From positions 1-21,461 of the forward strand of contig CAJUIQ010000029.1 in NCBI GenBank assembly GCA_910586545.1: DNA of 21,461 bases, written 5' to 3'. The translations under genes and the position numbers were made by a program. Position 1 is the stretch's first letter; each line of letters starts with the position of its first letter. The stretch is from an uncultured Eubacteriales bacterium (GTDB lineage Bacteria > Bacillota > Clostridia > Oscillospirales > CAG-272). Positions 1 to 7,183 of the stretch are shown piece after piece. The notes beneath the pieces were generated by a model. The model did not search any database. It was given only the letters and a program-made list of their open reading frames with translations, and was not told the DNA's origin.

Positions 1-1071
1 AACGTCCAGCGCTGCCTGTAGCACGTCTTGATCAACGGACTCCCGCAAGGTAGCGGATAATCTAAAGTAGTTGTTCCATCTTCTCGTTTTGATGGCAGGA
101 TAAATTTTTGCGGCGTTGTCCAGTCTAATCCATCGCAGCTTTCTTGGAGGTGGCAAAGTCTCCAGAAGAAAACGCTCCACTTCTTTAAAATCCCGCTGGC
201 TGCTCCGTATGGGATACAAAAGATAGCCGTGCCACATTCCCTCTCGTACAATAATGCGGGAAGCGTTCCCGGCCGCGTGCAGCGCTTTATGCATCAGCCG
301 AGCATCGTCCAGCATGATCTCATCTCCGCCGGCTAATATCAGCGCCGGCGGCATAGAGGAAAGGTCTCCAAACAAGGGCGACGCAAGGGGAATTTTCTTT
401 TTCTTCCAATCCAGCTCCGGGTTGGAAATACCTTCCGGTGCGCCATGGATATAACAATCTGCGTAAAAGCGCAGGCGAGTCTGCGTCATGGAAGGATCTG
501 CATTGGCATTGTCTGCATATGTGCCACCTGATAAAGTCAAATCTGTCCAAGGGGATATAGCAACGATTCCCGCTGGCATTGTCAGGCCCATCTCCTGCAA
601 CTTCAGACAAAGAGAAAATACCAAACCGCCGCCGGCGCTTTCCCCACACAATAAAATTTCAGATGGACGATATCCTCCGGCAAGCAGATATTGATAGGCT
701 TCCAAAGCATCCTCTATCGCGGCAGGGAAAGGCGCTTCTGGTGCAAGTCGATATGCGGGACATAGTACCCGGATGCCAAATCTTGCAGCAAGGGTTGTGC
801 CGAAGCCTTTTGCATATGTCAAATCTCCGCAGGTATATCCCCCGCCGTGGAGATATAGGAGAATCCCATCCCGCAGTAAATCCTTTGGTGTTATAAGCGC
901 CCCTTCAAACTTATCAAAATGAATGTTTTTGCAAGTGATTTTCTTTTTCTGTAAAGAGGTCATCAGCAGCCCAAGCTTATCTTGCCCCTCGCGTGCCGCT
1001 TTCAAAGAACAGCCGGCAGTAAAGGATTGAAACAAGCTCAACTGCATTCGAATAAACCTTTCCTGTAGCAT
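1..1071 (-). CDS. HSL-family (lipase/esterase GDXG) alpha/beta hydrolase with C-terminal extension, 3' end cut by window edge
   Basis: Read in one open frame of 357 codons from ATG 1071 to the left edge, preceded by a GGAGGAG ribosome binding site. The alpha/beta-hydrolase core has the hormone-sensitive-lipase signature: oxyanion motif HGGGY at residues 75-79, nucleophile GESAG with Ser145, acid in AGGDE (Asp250) and His281 in WHGY. The family hydrolyses short-chain esters in the cytoplasm; the substrate here is unknown. The hydrolase should end near residue 305, yet the frame continues with PPPRKLRWIRLDNAAKIYP and further sequence. That resembles the N-terminus of alcohol-acetyltransferase / condensation-like acyltransferases, which open with a W..LDNAAKI motif, so this is probably a fusion protein (recognised from memory). 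No downstream gene is visible. It has its own promoter and a palindrome in the leader. Confidence 0.85.
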   Translation of the reverse strand, partial: MLQERFIRMQLSLFQSFTAGCSLKAAREGQDKLGLLMTSLQKKKITCKNIHFDKFEGALITPKDLLRDGILLYLHGGGYTCGDLTYAKGFGTTLAARFGIRVLCPAYRLAPEAPFPAAIEDALEAYQYLLAGGYRPSEILLCGESAGGGLVFSLCLKLQEMGLTMPAGIVAISPWTDLTLSGGTYADNANADPSMTQTRLRFYADCYIHGAPEGISNPELDWKKKKIPLASPLFGDLSSMPPALILAGGDEIMLDDARLMHKALHAAGNASRIIVREGMWHGYLLYPIRSSQRDFKEVERFLLETLPPPRKLRWIRLDNAAKIYPAIKTRRWNNYFRLSATLRESVDQDVLQAALDV

Positions 1072-1131
1072 TTGCTCCTCCAATTACATAATGGACAGTA
1101 ATGACAGTCGCTATCCATGGCATTATAAAAA

Positions 1132-1169
1132 GCCTTTATACAAACCAATAAATCAATTTGTATAAAGGC
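1132..1169 (-). repeat. Perfect inverted repeat in esterase leader (operator or hairpin)
   Basis: Arms GCCTTTATACAAA (1132-1144) and TTTGTATAAAGGC (1157-1169) are perfect 13-bp complements around a 12-nt AT-rich centre. The repeat lies between the predicted start of transcription (~1194) and the ribosome binding site of the esterase. It has no T-tract, so it is not a good terminator. A dimeric repressor operator (for example TetR-like) is the simplest reading; an mRNA hairpin is the alternative. No cognate regulator is visible in the window. Confidence 0.6.
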
Positions 1170-1200
1170 AAAAATCAATTCATTTATTATTCTAAATAAA

Positions 1201-1229
1201 AGTATACCACATTTTTTATAAAAAAACAA
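1201..1229 (-). promoter_or_regulatory. Predicted sigma-A promoter of the esterase gene
   Basis: On the minus strand, -35 TTGTTT (1229-1224), a 17-nt spacer and -10 TATACT (1206-1201). A TG one base before the -10 makes it an extended -10. Transcription would start near 1194, giving a leader of about 120 nt that contains the 1132-1169 palindrome. Confidence 0.6.
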
Positions 1230-1541
1230 TCATTTAAAGCGTTTCTTTGATAGATTACAAGCTTCTTTTTGACTTTTAAGATTTCAAACCCTGCGTTTTT
1301 CCGGGAAGCCCACATAAATATTTTAAAATACCTGCGAAGCAACTCTTCTCATGGAGAAAGGTAAAAGTTGGCGATTACGAGAGTATCATAAAATGACAAG
1401 TGTTTCCCACAATTCAGGGGTTGGCATGCGTTAGAACGTTTCTTCTGATAGGCGTTTTGCCGGTATGTTATCAGGAAGGTTGGGATAACAACACCTTGAT
1501 GCATTCCATAAGATGTTTATAAATTAAAAGCTATCTGTGGC
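1230..1541. other. Gene-free stretch, nothing assigned
   Basis: About 310 nt between the esterase promoter and the 3' end of the ferredoxin gene. Short open stretches exist on both strands, but none has a convincing start, ribosome binding site or recognisable protein motif. No strong terminator, RNA gene or repeat was found. Confidence 0.5.
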
Positions 1542-2294
1542 TTAGTCGAACAGTTTATTATCTTTTCTTTTGCTGCAAGCCTTTTTCAAAGCCGCTCCAA
1601 CGGCCTTGACCATCATAGGACTGACCATCCTTGCACCTTGCGGGCAAATCGCAATGCAACGCATACAGTTGATACACGCATTTTTATCTGTCTTTTTCGG
1701 ATTGTTTTTATCTATTGCTTCAGCTGGACATTTTGCAGCACAAAAGCCGCAGGATACACAGGCAGAGGAAGCCTTTGGAACCATTCCGGCACCTGCTTTT
1801 TTGTAGGGATGATTTCCGGGAATTTGCGGTGCAATAATCGTATCACTTTCCAACTTCTCTATGATTTTCTTTGCAAAAGCCTCTAATTGCTCTGCGTCCT
1901 TTGCGTCTGGCCTGCTTGCAGCATATTGATGCGCAATGGAATGCTCTGCAATAGCGGATATGCCTGCAATGACATTAAATCCACAAGCTTTTGCAGTATC
2001 TGACAATTCAATCAGCGTATCTTCCTGCTCCCGGTTTCCGTAAACGGCAACAGCCACCGCTTTTGTTCCGTTTCCTTTTACTGTTTTTAATCTGTTTATT
2101 GCCAGCTTGGGCGCACGCCCTCCAAAAGAAGGCATAGCAATGACAGCTACGCTCTCTCCGTTCAAGCTGCATCCCTTAAATGATGCTTCTGATAAGTCTA
2201 TGGTTTCTGTATCCGTTCCGAGAGAATTTGCAAGAATATCTGCAACCTTTTCCGTTCCGCCTGTAGGGCTGAATAAGAGTTTATAGATTTTCAT
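1542..2294 (-). CDS. EFR1-family flavodoxin-like / 2[4Fe-4S] ferredoxin
   Basis: 250 residues with two modules. Residues 1-150 are flavodoxin-like: the opening strand is followed by the phosphate-binding loop SPTGGTEKVA (9-18), as in FMN-binding flavodoxins. Residues 175-220 hold two CxxCxxCxxxC clusters, C179/C182/C185/C189 and C207/C210/C213/C217, for two [4Fe-4S] centres. This architecture is that of the EFR1 family of anaerobes, presumed cytoplasmic electron carriers whose partners are mostly unknown. The start is ATG 2294 with GAGGT upstream. It lies 118 nt downstream of the Rrf2 regulator on the same strand, so co-transcription and redox- or Fe-S-linked control are likely (inference). 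Confidence 0.88.
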   Translation of the reverse strand: MKIYKLLFSPTGGTEKVADILANSLGTDTETIDLSEASFKGCSLNGESVAVIAMPSFGGRAPKLAINRLKTVKGNGTKAVAVAVYGNREQEDTLIELSDTAKACGFNVIAGISAIAEHSIAHQYAASRPDAKDAEQLEAFAKKIIEKLESDTIIAPQIPGNHPYKKAGAGMVPKASSACVSCGFCAAKCPAEAIDKNNPKKTDKNACINCMRCIAICPQGARMVSPMMVKAVGAALKKACSKRKDNKLFD

Positions 2295-2327
2295 ACTTGC
2301 TACCTCATTATAGATTGTAGTTTTCGT

Positions 2328-2420
2328 TTAAAACGCTTTATTCACGGATATTGGATCGCCAAGTTCTCCTTGCAATCCACCGTCGGCGTCAATTATGTCA
2401 ATTTTTTCAGTATCACTCAT
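2328..2420 (-). CDS. Candidate 30-residue small ORF overlapping the Rrf2 stop
   Basis: ATG at 2420 overlaps the Rrf2 stop by 8 nt (AATGAGTGA), a geometry suited to translational coupling, with GGGGAA about 14-19 nt upstream. The peptide starts MSDTEKIDIIDADGG, is acidic, and ends at TAA 2328. No family is recognised. It could be a genuine small protein, the N-terminal stub of a decayed gene, or chance: 30 codons is short enough for that. Confidence 0.25.
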   Translation of the reverse strand: MSDTEKIDIIDADGGLQGELGDPISVNKAF

Positions 2421-2883
2421 TCAAACAATCGCTTTCCCCACAATACTCTTGCTCTCTACGTACACTTTCAAAAATACTACTTGTAATATCTTTCAAACTG
2501 TACTTTTTCAGCGTATCTTCCATTGCTGTTTGGGCAGCAAAAAGCGGCCCCGCCATTGCCTCTTTCATGTTTTTTCCAACAGGGCATAGGGGATTCGGCT
2601 TTGGGTGAAAGTCAAACAGAGCGAAATCCTCTGTTTTCTGTACTGCTTGATATATTTCATACAGGGTTATTTCTTCCTGAGATTTTGCTAATCGTCCGCC
2701 AGGAACCCCATTCTGCGTTTCAATGAGCCCTGCTTTTTTCAGGAAGCCCATTACCTGTCTGATTGCAACCGGATGTCCCCCCACGCTCATAGCCATCATT
2801 TCTGAGGTAGCAGGATTGGCGTCATTGAGTGCGATGAGAGCAAGAATATGTGTAGCAACTGTAAATCGTGTATTGATTTTCAT
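2413..2883 (-). CDS. Rrf2-family transcriptional regulator
   Basis: 156 residues from ATG 2883 (MKINTRFTVATHILALIAL). The first half is the Rrf2 winged helix-turn-helix, with the typical stretch SVGGHPVAIRQVMGFLKKAGL and the wing GVPGGRLAKS. The C-terminal half has cysteines in LCPVGKN and EYCGESDC that might bind a metal or Fe-S cluster, but their spacing is not the IscR pattern, and YwnA-like members also carry CPVG. The frame is open further upstream to 3015, but that region contains the promoter, so 2883 is chosen; AGGTGA sits 8 nt before it. It probably represses its own promoter and controls the downstream ferredoxin gene. Confidence 0.88.
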   Translation of the reverse strand: MKINTRFTVATHILALIALNDANPATSEMMAMSVGGHPVAIRQVMGFLKKAGLIETQNGVPGGRLAKSQEEITLYEIYQAVQKTEDFALFDFHPKPNPLCPVGKNMKEAMAGPLFAAQTAMEDTLKKYSLKDITSSIFESVRREQEYCGESDCLNE

Positions 2884-2891
2884 AATTAAAT

Positions 2892-2931
2892 CACCTGTAA
2901 TAATTATAATTACAGGTGTCGCTTTTGTCAA
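2892..2931 (-). promoter_or_regulatory. Consensus promoter with overlapping palindromic operator of the Rrf2 gene
   Basis: On the minus strand, TTGACA (2931-2926), exactly 17 nt, and TATAAT (2908-2903), a perfect sigma-A consensus. A palindrome, CACCTGTAAT-N7-ATTACAGGTG (2892-2918), covers the -10 and the start of transcription and reaches into the ribosome binding site. A repressor bound here would block the promoter. The adjacent Rrf2 protein is the obvious candidate (inference). Confidence 0.85.
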
Positions 2932-3110
2932 GAGAGAAAGAAAAATCTCTCGACAGTCGGGTGTATTTTCTGTTACCGAGGACGTCCTCTTAACGTATGT
3001 TGACGCTTTTTTCAATCCCGTGTCAGGTGGATAGCGTCAAAAAACAGTCGTTAGTATCTGCAACGATTTGTTCGTAATTTAAAATTCGTTTCAAATCTTT
3101 CCATAAAAGA
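2932..3110. other. Intergenic, nothing assigned
   Basis: About 180 nt between the Rrf2 promoter and the tRNA terminator. The only structure noted is a short inverted repeat (TTGACGCT 3000-3007 with AGCGTCAA 3036-3043). It is too weak and widely spaced to call a terminator with confidence. Confidence 0.4.
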
Positions 3111-3135
3111 AGCAGATACTATTTTAGTATCTGCT
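3111..3135 (-). terminator. Intrinsic terminator of the tRNA-Ser transcript
   Basis: AGCAGATACTA and TAGTATCTGCT pair perfectly over 11 bp around a 3-nt loop. On the minus strand this is followed by TCTTTTAT. It lies just downstream of the tRNA 3' end. Confidence 0.7.
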
Positions 3136-3141
3136 TTCCTC

Positions 3142-3230
3142 TGGCGGAAGCGGTGGGATTCGAACCCACGGTACCGTGAGGTACAACTGATTTCGAGTCA
3201 GTCCCGTTATGACCACTTCGATACGCTTCC
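3142..3230 (-). tRNA. tRNA-Ser, anticodon CGA
   Basis: 89 nt including an encoded CCA. The acceptor stem is GGAAGCG/CGCTTCC and the anticodon stem-loop CTGA-CTCGAAA-TCAG puts CGA at the anticodon (plus-strand 3193-3195), which reads UCG (Ser). A long variable arm with GTACC/GGTAC pairing marks a type II (Ser/Leu/Tyr) tRNA. The T arm is GTGGG-TTCGAAT-CCCAC. It lies between bioY and its own terminator on the same strand; no clear separate promoter was identified. Confidence 0.95.
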
Positions 3231-3243
3231 GTATAACATAAAG

Positions 3244-3286
3244 ATAATAAAGCCGCTGTCGATATTCCTGACAGCGACTTTATTAT
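3244..3286 (-). terminator. Hairpin terminator downstream of bioY
   Basis: Arms 3244-3260 and 3270-3286 pair over 17 bp with a single G-U (minus-strand RNA) around a 9-nt loop. The AT-rich outer stem leaves TTTATTAT on the minus strand. It sits 28 nt after the bioY stop and before the tRNA. The symmetric A/T flanks could also work on the plus strand. Confidence 0.65.
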
Positions 3287-3314
3287 ATCATATAAAGTGC
3301 GGGTATTGCAAGTG

Positions 3315-3848
3315 CTATTTAATATATTTTCGCAGCCGTTTTGTCAGCAGTATTCCCAGCACGATCTTAATTAAGTCAGGCAATATATAAGGAAATACAC
3401 ATTTGCTCAAAACACTAATTAGTCCAATCGTGCCGGTGGAACGCATATATACGACCATAAACCAAATCGTTCCAAATGCGTAGCAGCAAAGGATCCCCCC
3501 AAACATGCTGAGCGCCAGCGGTAGGATTCCTTTAAACCGGTCTGCTGCAAGCCCCACTATCAACGCGGTAAAAATAAATCCAACAATGTATCCACCGGTG
3601 ACCCCCGCCAAAACACTAATGCCTCCGCCAAATCCGGAGAAAACAGGAGCGCCCAGTGCCCCGAGTGCGATATAAACGAAAATGGACGCAACGCCGCGCT
3701 TCCATCCAAGCAGTCCTGCTATGGTAACCACTGCAAAGGTTTGCATGGTGAAAGGAACGGGCCCAATTGGAATGGTTATCCAGGCGCATATTGCGATTAG
3801 TGCAGCGCCCATTGCAATGTATGCAAGATTTAGAATTTTTTTGCTCAT
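3315..3848 (-). CDS. bioY: BioY, substrate-binding S component of a biotin ECF transporter
   Basis: 177 residues, almost entirely hydrophobic, with about six membrane segments. The N-terminal segment ITIPIGPVPFTMQTFAV is the hallmark BioY stretch (PVPFT.QT), and GWKRG plus the glycine-rich GFGGGISVLAGVTGGYIVGF are also family-typical. Length matches the family (about 180-200). BioY captures biotin in the membrane and normally works with the shared ECF energising module EcfA/EcfA'/EcfT, which is not in this window. The start is ATG 3848 with AAAGG upstream. It is transcribed alone; its promoter overlaps a BirA-like operator, so repression by biotin through BirA is expected. Confidence 0.95.
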   Translation of the reverse strand: MSKKILNLAYIAMGAALIAICAWITIPIGPVPFTMQTFAVVTIAGLLGWKRGVASIFVYIALGALGAPVFSGFGGGISVLAGVTGGYIVGFIFTALIVGLAADRFKGILPLALSMFGGILCCYAFGTIWFMVVYMRSTGTIGLISVLSKCVFPYILPDLIKIVLGILLTKRLRKYIK

Positions 3849-3878
3849 TTTTGCTCTGCCTTTCTTTTTACTGTGGTT

Positions 3879-3933
3879 ATTCTACAATATCGCATCTTTA
3901 TTGTCAACCATTTTACATAAAATAGTTTACAAT
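3879..3933 (-). promoter_or_regulatory. bioY promoter with BirA-like biotin operator
   Basis: On the minus strand, -35 TTGACA (3907-3902), 17 nt, -10 TAGAAT (3884-3879). Overlapping the -35 is an interrupted palindrome ATTGTAAAC-N16-GTTGACAAT (3933-3900), with one mismatch between arms. It resembles the known BirA operator half-sites (TTGTAAAC / TTGTTAAC). Bound BirA would occlude the -35. Confidence 0.75.
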
Positions 3934-3960
3934 TTCTTTTGAAACCGGCAAATACGTTCC

Positions 3961-3989
3961 TTTACATTTAAGAATGTATATGATAAAAT
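3961..3989 (+). promoter_or_regulatory. Predicted promoter of the pseudouridine synthase-tex operon
   Basis: TTTACA (3961-3966), 17 nt, TAAAAT (3984-3989), 27 nt before the first gene. It is divergent from the bioY promoter across a short spacer. Confidence 0.6.
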
Positions 3990-4016
3990 AATAAAAAAGC
4001 GTGTCGGGAGAAAAAC

Positions 4017-4718
4017 ATGCGGTTAGATAAATTTATTTCTGATACAGGTACTGCCAGCCGTAAAGAATGTGCCCGGGCGGCTCGTTCCGGACTCATTCTG
4101 GTAGATGGGATCGCTGTGCGGGATCCTTCCGTACATATTGACGAGAACCATGCTAAGGTGACGTTCTGTGGCAACCCAGTTCAATGGAGCCGATTTACTT
4201 ATGTGATGCTATACAAGCCGTCAGGCGTTATATCTACTACGGAGGACACGCCACGTTCTGTAATGCGGCTGCTTCCGCCGGAGTTTTCCAAAAAGGGCAT
4301 GTTTCCATGTGGTCGGCTGGATATAGATACGGTGGGGTTGCTCCTGATTACCAACGATGGTCCTTTGGCGCACAGGATGCTTGCTCCAAAACATCATGTA
4401 GAGAAAACCTATGCGTATATGTGCGCGCCACCTGTCGAAGAAGAGCAAATCCGTCAACTGGAAAATGGGATAGATATGAATGGCTATTTTACCAAACCGG
4501 CGCATGTAGAGGCAGAAAGCGGAGAACGAGGACGTATTACTGTCACGGAAGGTAAGTATCATCAAATCAAGCGAATGTTTGCGGCCGTTGGCAGCGAAAT
4601 TGTTTTTTTAAAGCGTGAGAAGTTTGGTCCCCTAATGTTGGATCCCACGCTGGCAGAAGGGGAATGGCGTTTTTTGGCAGATGCAGAAATTTGTGCATTG
4701 ACAAGTTTGCAGAAATAA
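4017..4718 (+). CDS. rsuA: RsuA-family rRNA pseudouridine synthase
   Basis: 233 residues. An S4 RNA-binding domain comes first (residues 1-60, MRLDKFISDTGTASRKEC), then the RsuA/RluB/E/F catalytic domain. The catalytic aspartate is Asp102 in CGRLDIDTVGLL, and VMLYKPSGVIST and GKYHQIKRMFAAVG are further family motifs. RsuA enzymes isomerise one uridine of 16S rRNA (U516 in E. coli). The exact target here cannot be told from the closely related RluB/E/F group, so the symbol is tentative. The start is ATG 4017 with GGGAG 6 nt upstream. It is followed after 20 nt by tex on the same strand, so the two form an operon. Confidence 0.9.
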   Translation: MRLDKFISDTGTASRKECARAARSGLILVDGIAVRDPSVHIDENHAKVTFCGNPVQWSRFTYVMLYKPSGVISTTEDTPRSVMRLLPPEFSKKGMFPCGRLDIDTVGLLLITNDGPLAHRMLAPKHHVEKTYAYMCAPPVEEEQIRQLENGIDMNGYFTKPAHVEAESGERGRITVTEGKYHQIKRMFAAVGSEIVFLKREKFGPLMLDPTLAEGEWRFLADAEICALTSLQK

Positions 4719-4738
4719 CAATAAAACTGAGGTATATT

Positions 4739-6901
4739 ATGAATATTATTGAAATGCTTGCCCAGGAGATGGGCATTCCGGTTAAACAGGTTGAAAATAC
4801 AGTGGCGCTTCTGGATGAAGGAAATACAGTGCCTTTTATTGCCCGATATCGTAAGGAGGTCACCGGTGGCTTAGACGATACTGTCTTGCGTACACTGACG
4901 GACAAGCTTACCTATTTGCGTTCCCTGGAACAGCGAAAGGAGGAGGTTCGCGGACTGATCCAGGGGCTGGGTGTCATGACGGAAGAAATTGACGCGGCTA
5001 TCACAGCGGCGACTACTATTACAGAAGTGGACGATATTTATCGGCCTTACCGGCCCAAAAGAAAGACTCGTGCATCGGTAGCAAGAGAGCGGGGACTAGA
5101 ACCCTTGGCACAGCTTTTGCTGGAACAGAAAACTGCCTATACGCCGGATTTAGACACAGCGGCAGATGCATTTATTTCTGAGGAGCAGGGTGTACCTGAT
5201 CGGACGGCGGCATTGCAGGGCGCACGGGATATTATTGCGGAAATCGTATCAGATAATGCCGATTATCGAAAGAGAATTCGGCAGCTTACCTTTGCCTATG
5301 GTACCATATCTTCCAAAAAAGTACCGGATGCAGCGGACGAAAATGGTGTGTATGAAATTTATTATGATTTTTGCGAACCGTTGAAGGCTCTTCCGGGCCA
5401 CAGGATTCTGGCTATCAACCGTGGAGAGCGGGAGGATGTGCTGAAGGTTTCTATAGCGGTGGAAGCGGATATTGTACTCAACGAGTTATTTTATCAGGTG
5501 GTAATTGATACAAAGTCACCTGCTTTCCGTCATGTAGCAGCCGCTGTCTGCGATAGTTACGACAGACTAATCGCCCCTTCTATTGAACGGGAAATTCGCA
5601 CAGGATTATTTGATGAGGCAAGCGAGGGCGCGATCAAAGTCTTTTCCGAAAACTTGAAAAATCTTTTAATGCAGGCTACGCTGAAAGGCAAAACAGTTCT
5701 AGGATACGATCCGGGATATCGGACGGGCTGCAAGCTGGCTGTGGTAGATAAAACAGGCATGGTGCTGGATACGGCAGTGATTTATCCTACTAAACCCCGA
5801 GAAGATATACAGGGCAGTCGACGAATTGTTTCCGGGTTAATCCAAAAATATCATATAGATGTGATTGCCATTGGCAATGGAACGGCATCTGCCGAAAGTG
5901 AAATGTTTATAGCAGACCTGCTGCGGGATTTAGGGACGGATACTAAATATATTATTGTCAGCGAGGCCGGCGCGTCGGTATATTCTGCTTCCAAACAGGG
6001 CGCTGAAGAATTTCCTGATTTCGATGTGACCCAGCGCTCTGCGGTGTCCATTGCCCGCCGGTTGCAGGATCCCCTTGCCGAGTTGGTGAAAATTGATCCT
6101 AAATCTATCGGGGTTGGCCAGTATCAACACGATATGAAGGAAGCCCGGTTGGACGAGGCTCTTCAAGGGGTGGTGGAAGACTGCGTAAACAGCGTAGGCG
6201 TAGATGTGAATACAGCGTCTTATTCGTTACTGTCCTATATATCCGGCATAAATTTGACGGCTGCCAAAAATATTGTGAAATATCGAGATGAGAACGGGGA
6301 GTTTACTTCTCGCGCACAGCTTACCAAGGTGCCGCGAATTGGCGCAAAGGCTTATGAACAGTGCGCTGGATTTTTGCGTGTTCCGGATGCCGGGGAAATT
6401 TTAGATAATACAGGCGTTCACCCGGAGTCCTATAAGCCGGCCAAGGCGCTGCTTGCGCAGTTTGGATATACGGATGTAGATGTGCGGGAAGGAAAGCTCC
6501 AGGACCTGCGCAGACGGGTGACAGACTGCGGCGCGGCCCAAGTGGCGGCACAGCTTGGAATCGGTGAGCCGACCCTGCTGGATATTGTAGCGGAACTGGA
6601 AAAGCCGGGGCGGGATATTCGTGATGATCTTCCAAAACCGCAGCTGCGGGAGCGAGTCATCGAGTTATCCGATTTGGAACCCGGTATGACGATGACAGGA
6701 ACGGTGCGTAATGTAATTGATTTTGGCGCCTTTGTGGATATTGGCGTTCACCAGGACGGGTTGGTCCATATATCGGAGATTTGCGATAAATTTATCAAGC
6801 ACCCCTCCGAGGCTTTATCTGTAGGCGACATCGTCACGGTAAAGATCAAATCGGTGGATGTGGCAAAAAAACGCATTGGTCTTACTATGAAAGGATTTTA
6901 A
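4739..6901 (+). CDS. tex: Tex, S1-domain RNA-binding transcription accessory protein
   Basis: 720 residues from ATG 4739, chosen because GAGG lies 6 nt before it and MNIIEMLAQEMGI is a typical Tex start. The frame is open upstream, but that part overlaps rsuA. Order: N-terminal helical domain with VPFIARYRKE and DIYRPYRPKRKTRA; YqgF/RNase H-like fold from about residue 318 (LGYDPGYRTGCKLAVV); helix-hairpin-helix region about 490-550 (SGINLTAAKNIVKYRDENG, VPRIGAKAYEQCAGFLR); C-terminal S1 domain 646-720 (IDFGAFVDIGVHQDGLVHIS). Tex binds nucleic acid and RNA polymerase-associated complexes in the cytoplasm. Length and architecture are complete, and a strong terminator follows 10 nt after the stop. 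Confidence 0.97.
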   Translation: MNIIEMLAQEMGIPVKQVENTVALLDEGNTVPFIARYRKEVTGGLDDTVLRTLTDKLTYLRSLEQRKEEVRGLIQGLGVMTEEIDAAITAATTITEVDDIYRPYRPKRKTRASVARERGLEPLAQLLLEQKTAYTPDLDTAADAFISEEQGVPDRTAALQGARDIIAEIVSDNADYRKRIRQLTFAYGTISSKKVPDAADENGVYEIYYDFCEPLKALPGHRILAINRGEREDVLKVSIAVEADIVLNELFYQVVIDTKSPAFRHVAAAVCDSYDRLIAPSIEREIRTGLFDEASEGAIKVFSENLKNLLMQATLKGKTVLGYDPGYRTGCKLAVVDKTGMVLDTAVIYPTKPREDIQGSRRIVSGLIQKYHIDVIAIGNGTASAESEMFIADLLRDLGTDTKYIIVSEAGASVYSASKQGAEEFPDFDVTQRSAVSIARRLQDPLAELVKIDPKSIGVGQYQHDMKEARLDEALQGVVEDCVNSVGVDVNTASYSLLSYISGINLTAAKNIVKYRDENGEFTSRAQLTKVPRIGAKAYEQCAGFLRVPDAGEILDNTGVHPESYKPAKALLAQFGYTDVDVREGKLQDLRRRVTDCGAAQVAAQLGIGEPTLLDIVAELEKPGRDIRDDLPKPQLRERVIELSDLEPGMTMTGTVRNVIDFGAFVDIGVHQDGLVHISEICDKFIKHPSEALSVGDIVTVKIKSVDVAKKRIGLTMKGF

Positions 6902-6910
6902 AAGCAGAAA

Positions 6911-6947
6911 AAAGGGGGCCTGCGGCGAATAGCTGCAGGCCCCCTTT
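6911..6947 (+). terminator. Intrinsic terminator after tex
   Basis: AAAGGGGGCCTGC (6911-6923) pairs perfectly with GCAGGCCCCCTTT (6935-6947) around an 11-nt loop. The stem is GC-rich and ends in TTT then CATTATGTTT. The flanking A- and T-runs suggest bidirectional action. Confidence 0.9.
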
Positions 6948-7068
6948 CATTATGTTTCTGACATGTATCGACATTTTTTATTAAATTTTTCGTTTATACT
7001 TATGTATAGGGGAAAAATCGGTATATACAAAAAGATTTCCAAAATATTGCGAATTTTTGGATGATTTG

Positions 7069-7097
7069 TTGAAACTTGTAGAACAATGTGATATTAT
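7069..7097 (+). promoter_or_regulatory. Predicted promoter of the protease operon
   Basis: TTGAAA (7069-7074), 17 nt, TATTAT (7092-7097). Transcription would start near 7104, leaving a leader of about 108 nt before the protease gene. The rest of 6948-7068 is AT-rich with nothing assigned. Confidence 0.7.
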
Positions 7098-7119
7098 TAT
7101 GAAGGGAGGATAAATAACA

Positions 7120-7183
7120 ATGTTTCGTAATGCTTGAATAGAGTAGACAAAGACATGTGGCTGTTTTCTATTTACTACTTTTT
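7120..7183 (+). promoter_or_regulatory. Protease-operon leader: five-codon ORF and weak hairpin with T-tract
   Basis: A strong AGGGAGG (7103-7109) precedes ATG 7120, which opens a five-codon frame (MFRNA, stop 7135-7137). Downstream, GTAG (7143-7146) and CTAC (7175-7178), with an inner AAAGACA/TGTTTT pairing, could form a weak imperfect hairpin followed by five T (7179-7183). The true gene start at 7212 has its own GGGAGGT. The layout hints at attenuation, but the hairpin is poor. Confidence 0.3.

Noticed and set aside
1038..1229. 63-codon minus-strand frame starting MFFYKKC
   Set aside because: It overlaps the esterase promoter, palindrome and RBS, has no RBS of its own and resembles AT-rich chance translation.
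1351..1434. 27-residue plus-strand frame (MEKGKSWRLREYHKM...)
   Set aside because: No RBS, no recognisable homologue, and short enough to be chance.
2884..3015. N-terminal extension of the Rrf2 regulator from an upstream ATG at 3015
   Set aside because: The extension covers a perfect promoter and operator. ATG 2883 has an RBS and gives the family-standard N-terminus.
4664..4738. Upstream start for Tex
   Set aside because: It would overlap the pseudouridine synthase gene and lacks an RBS. ATG 4739 with GAGG fits Tex.
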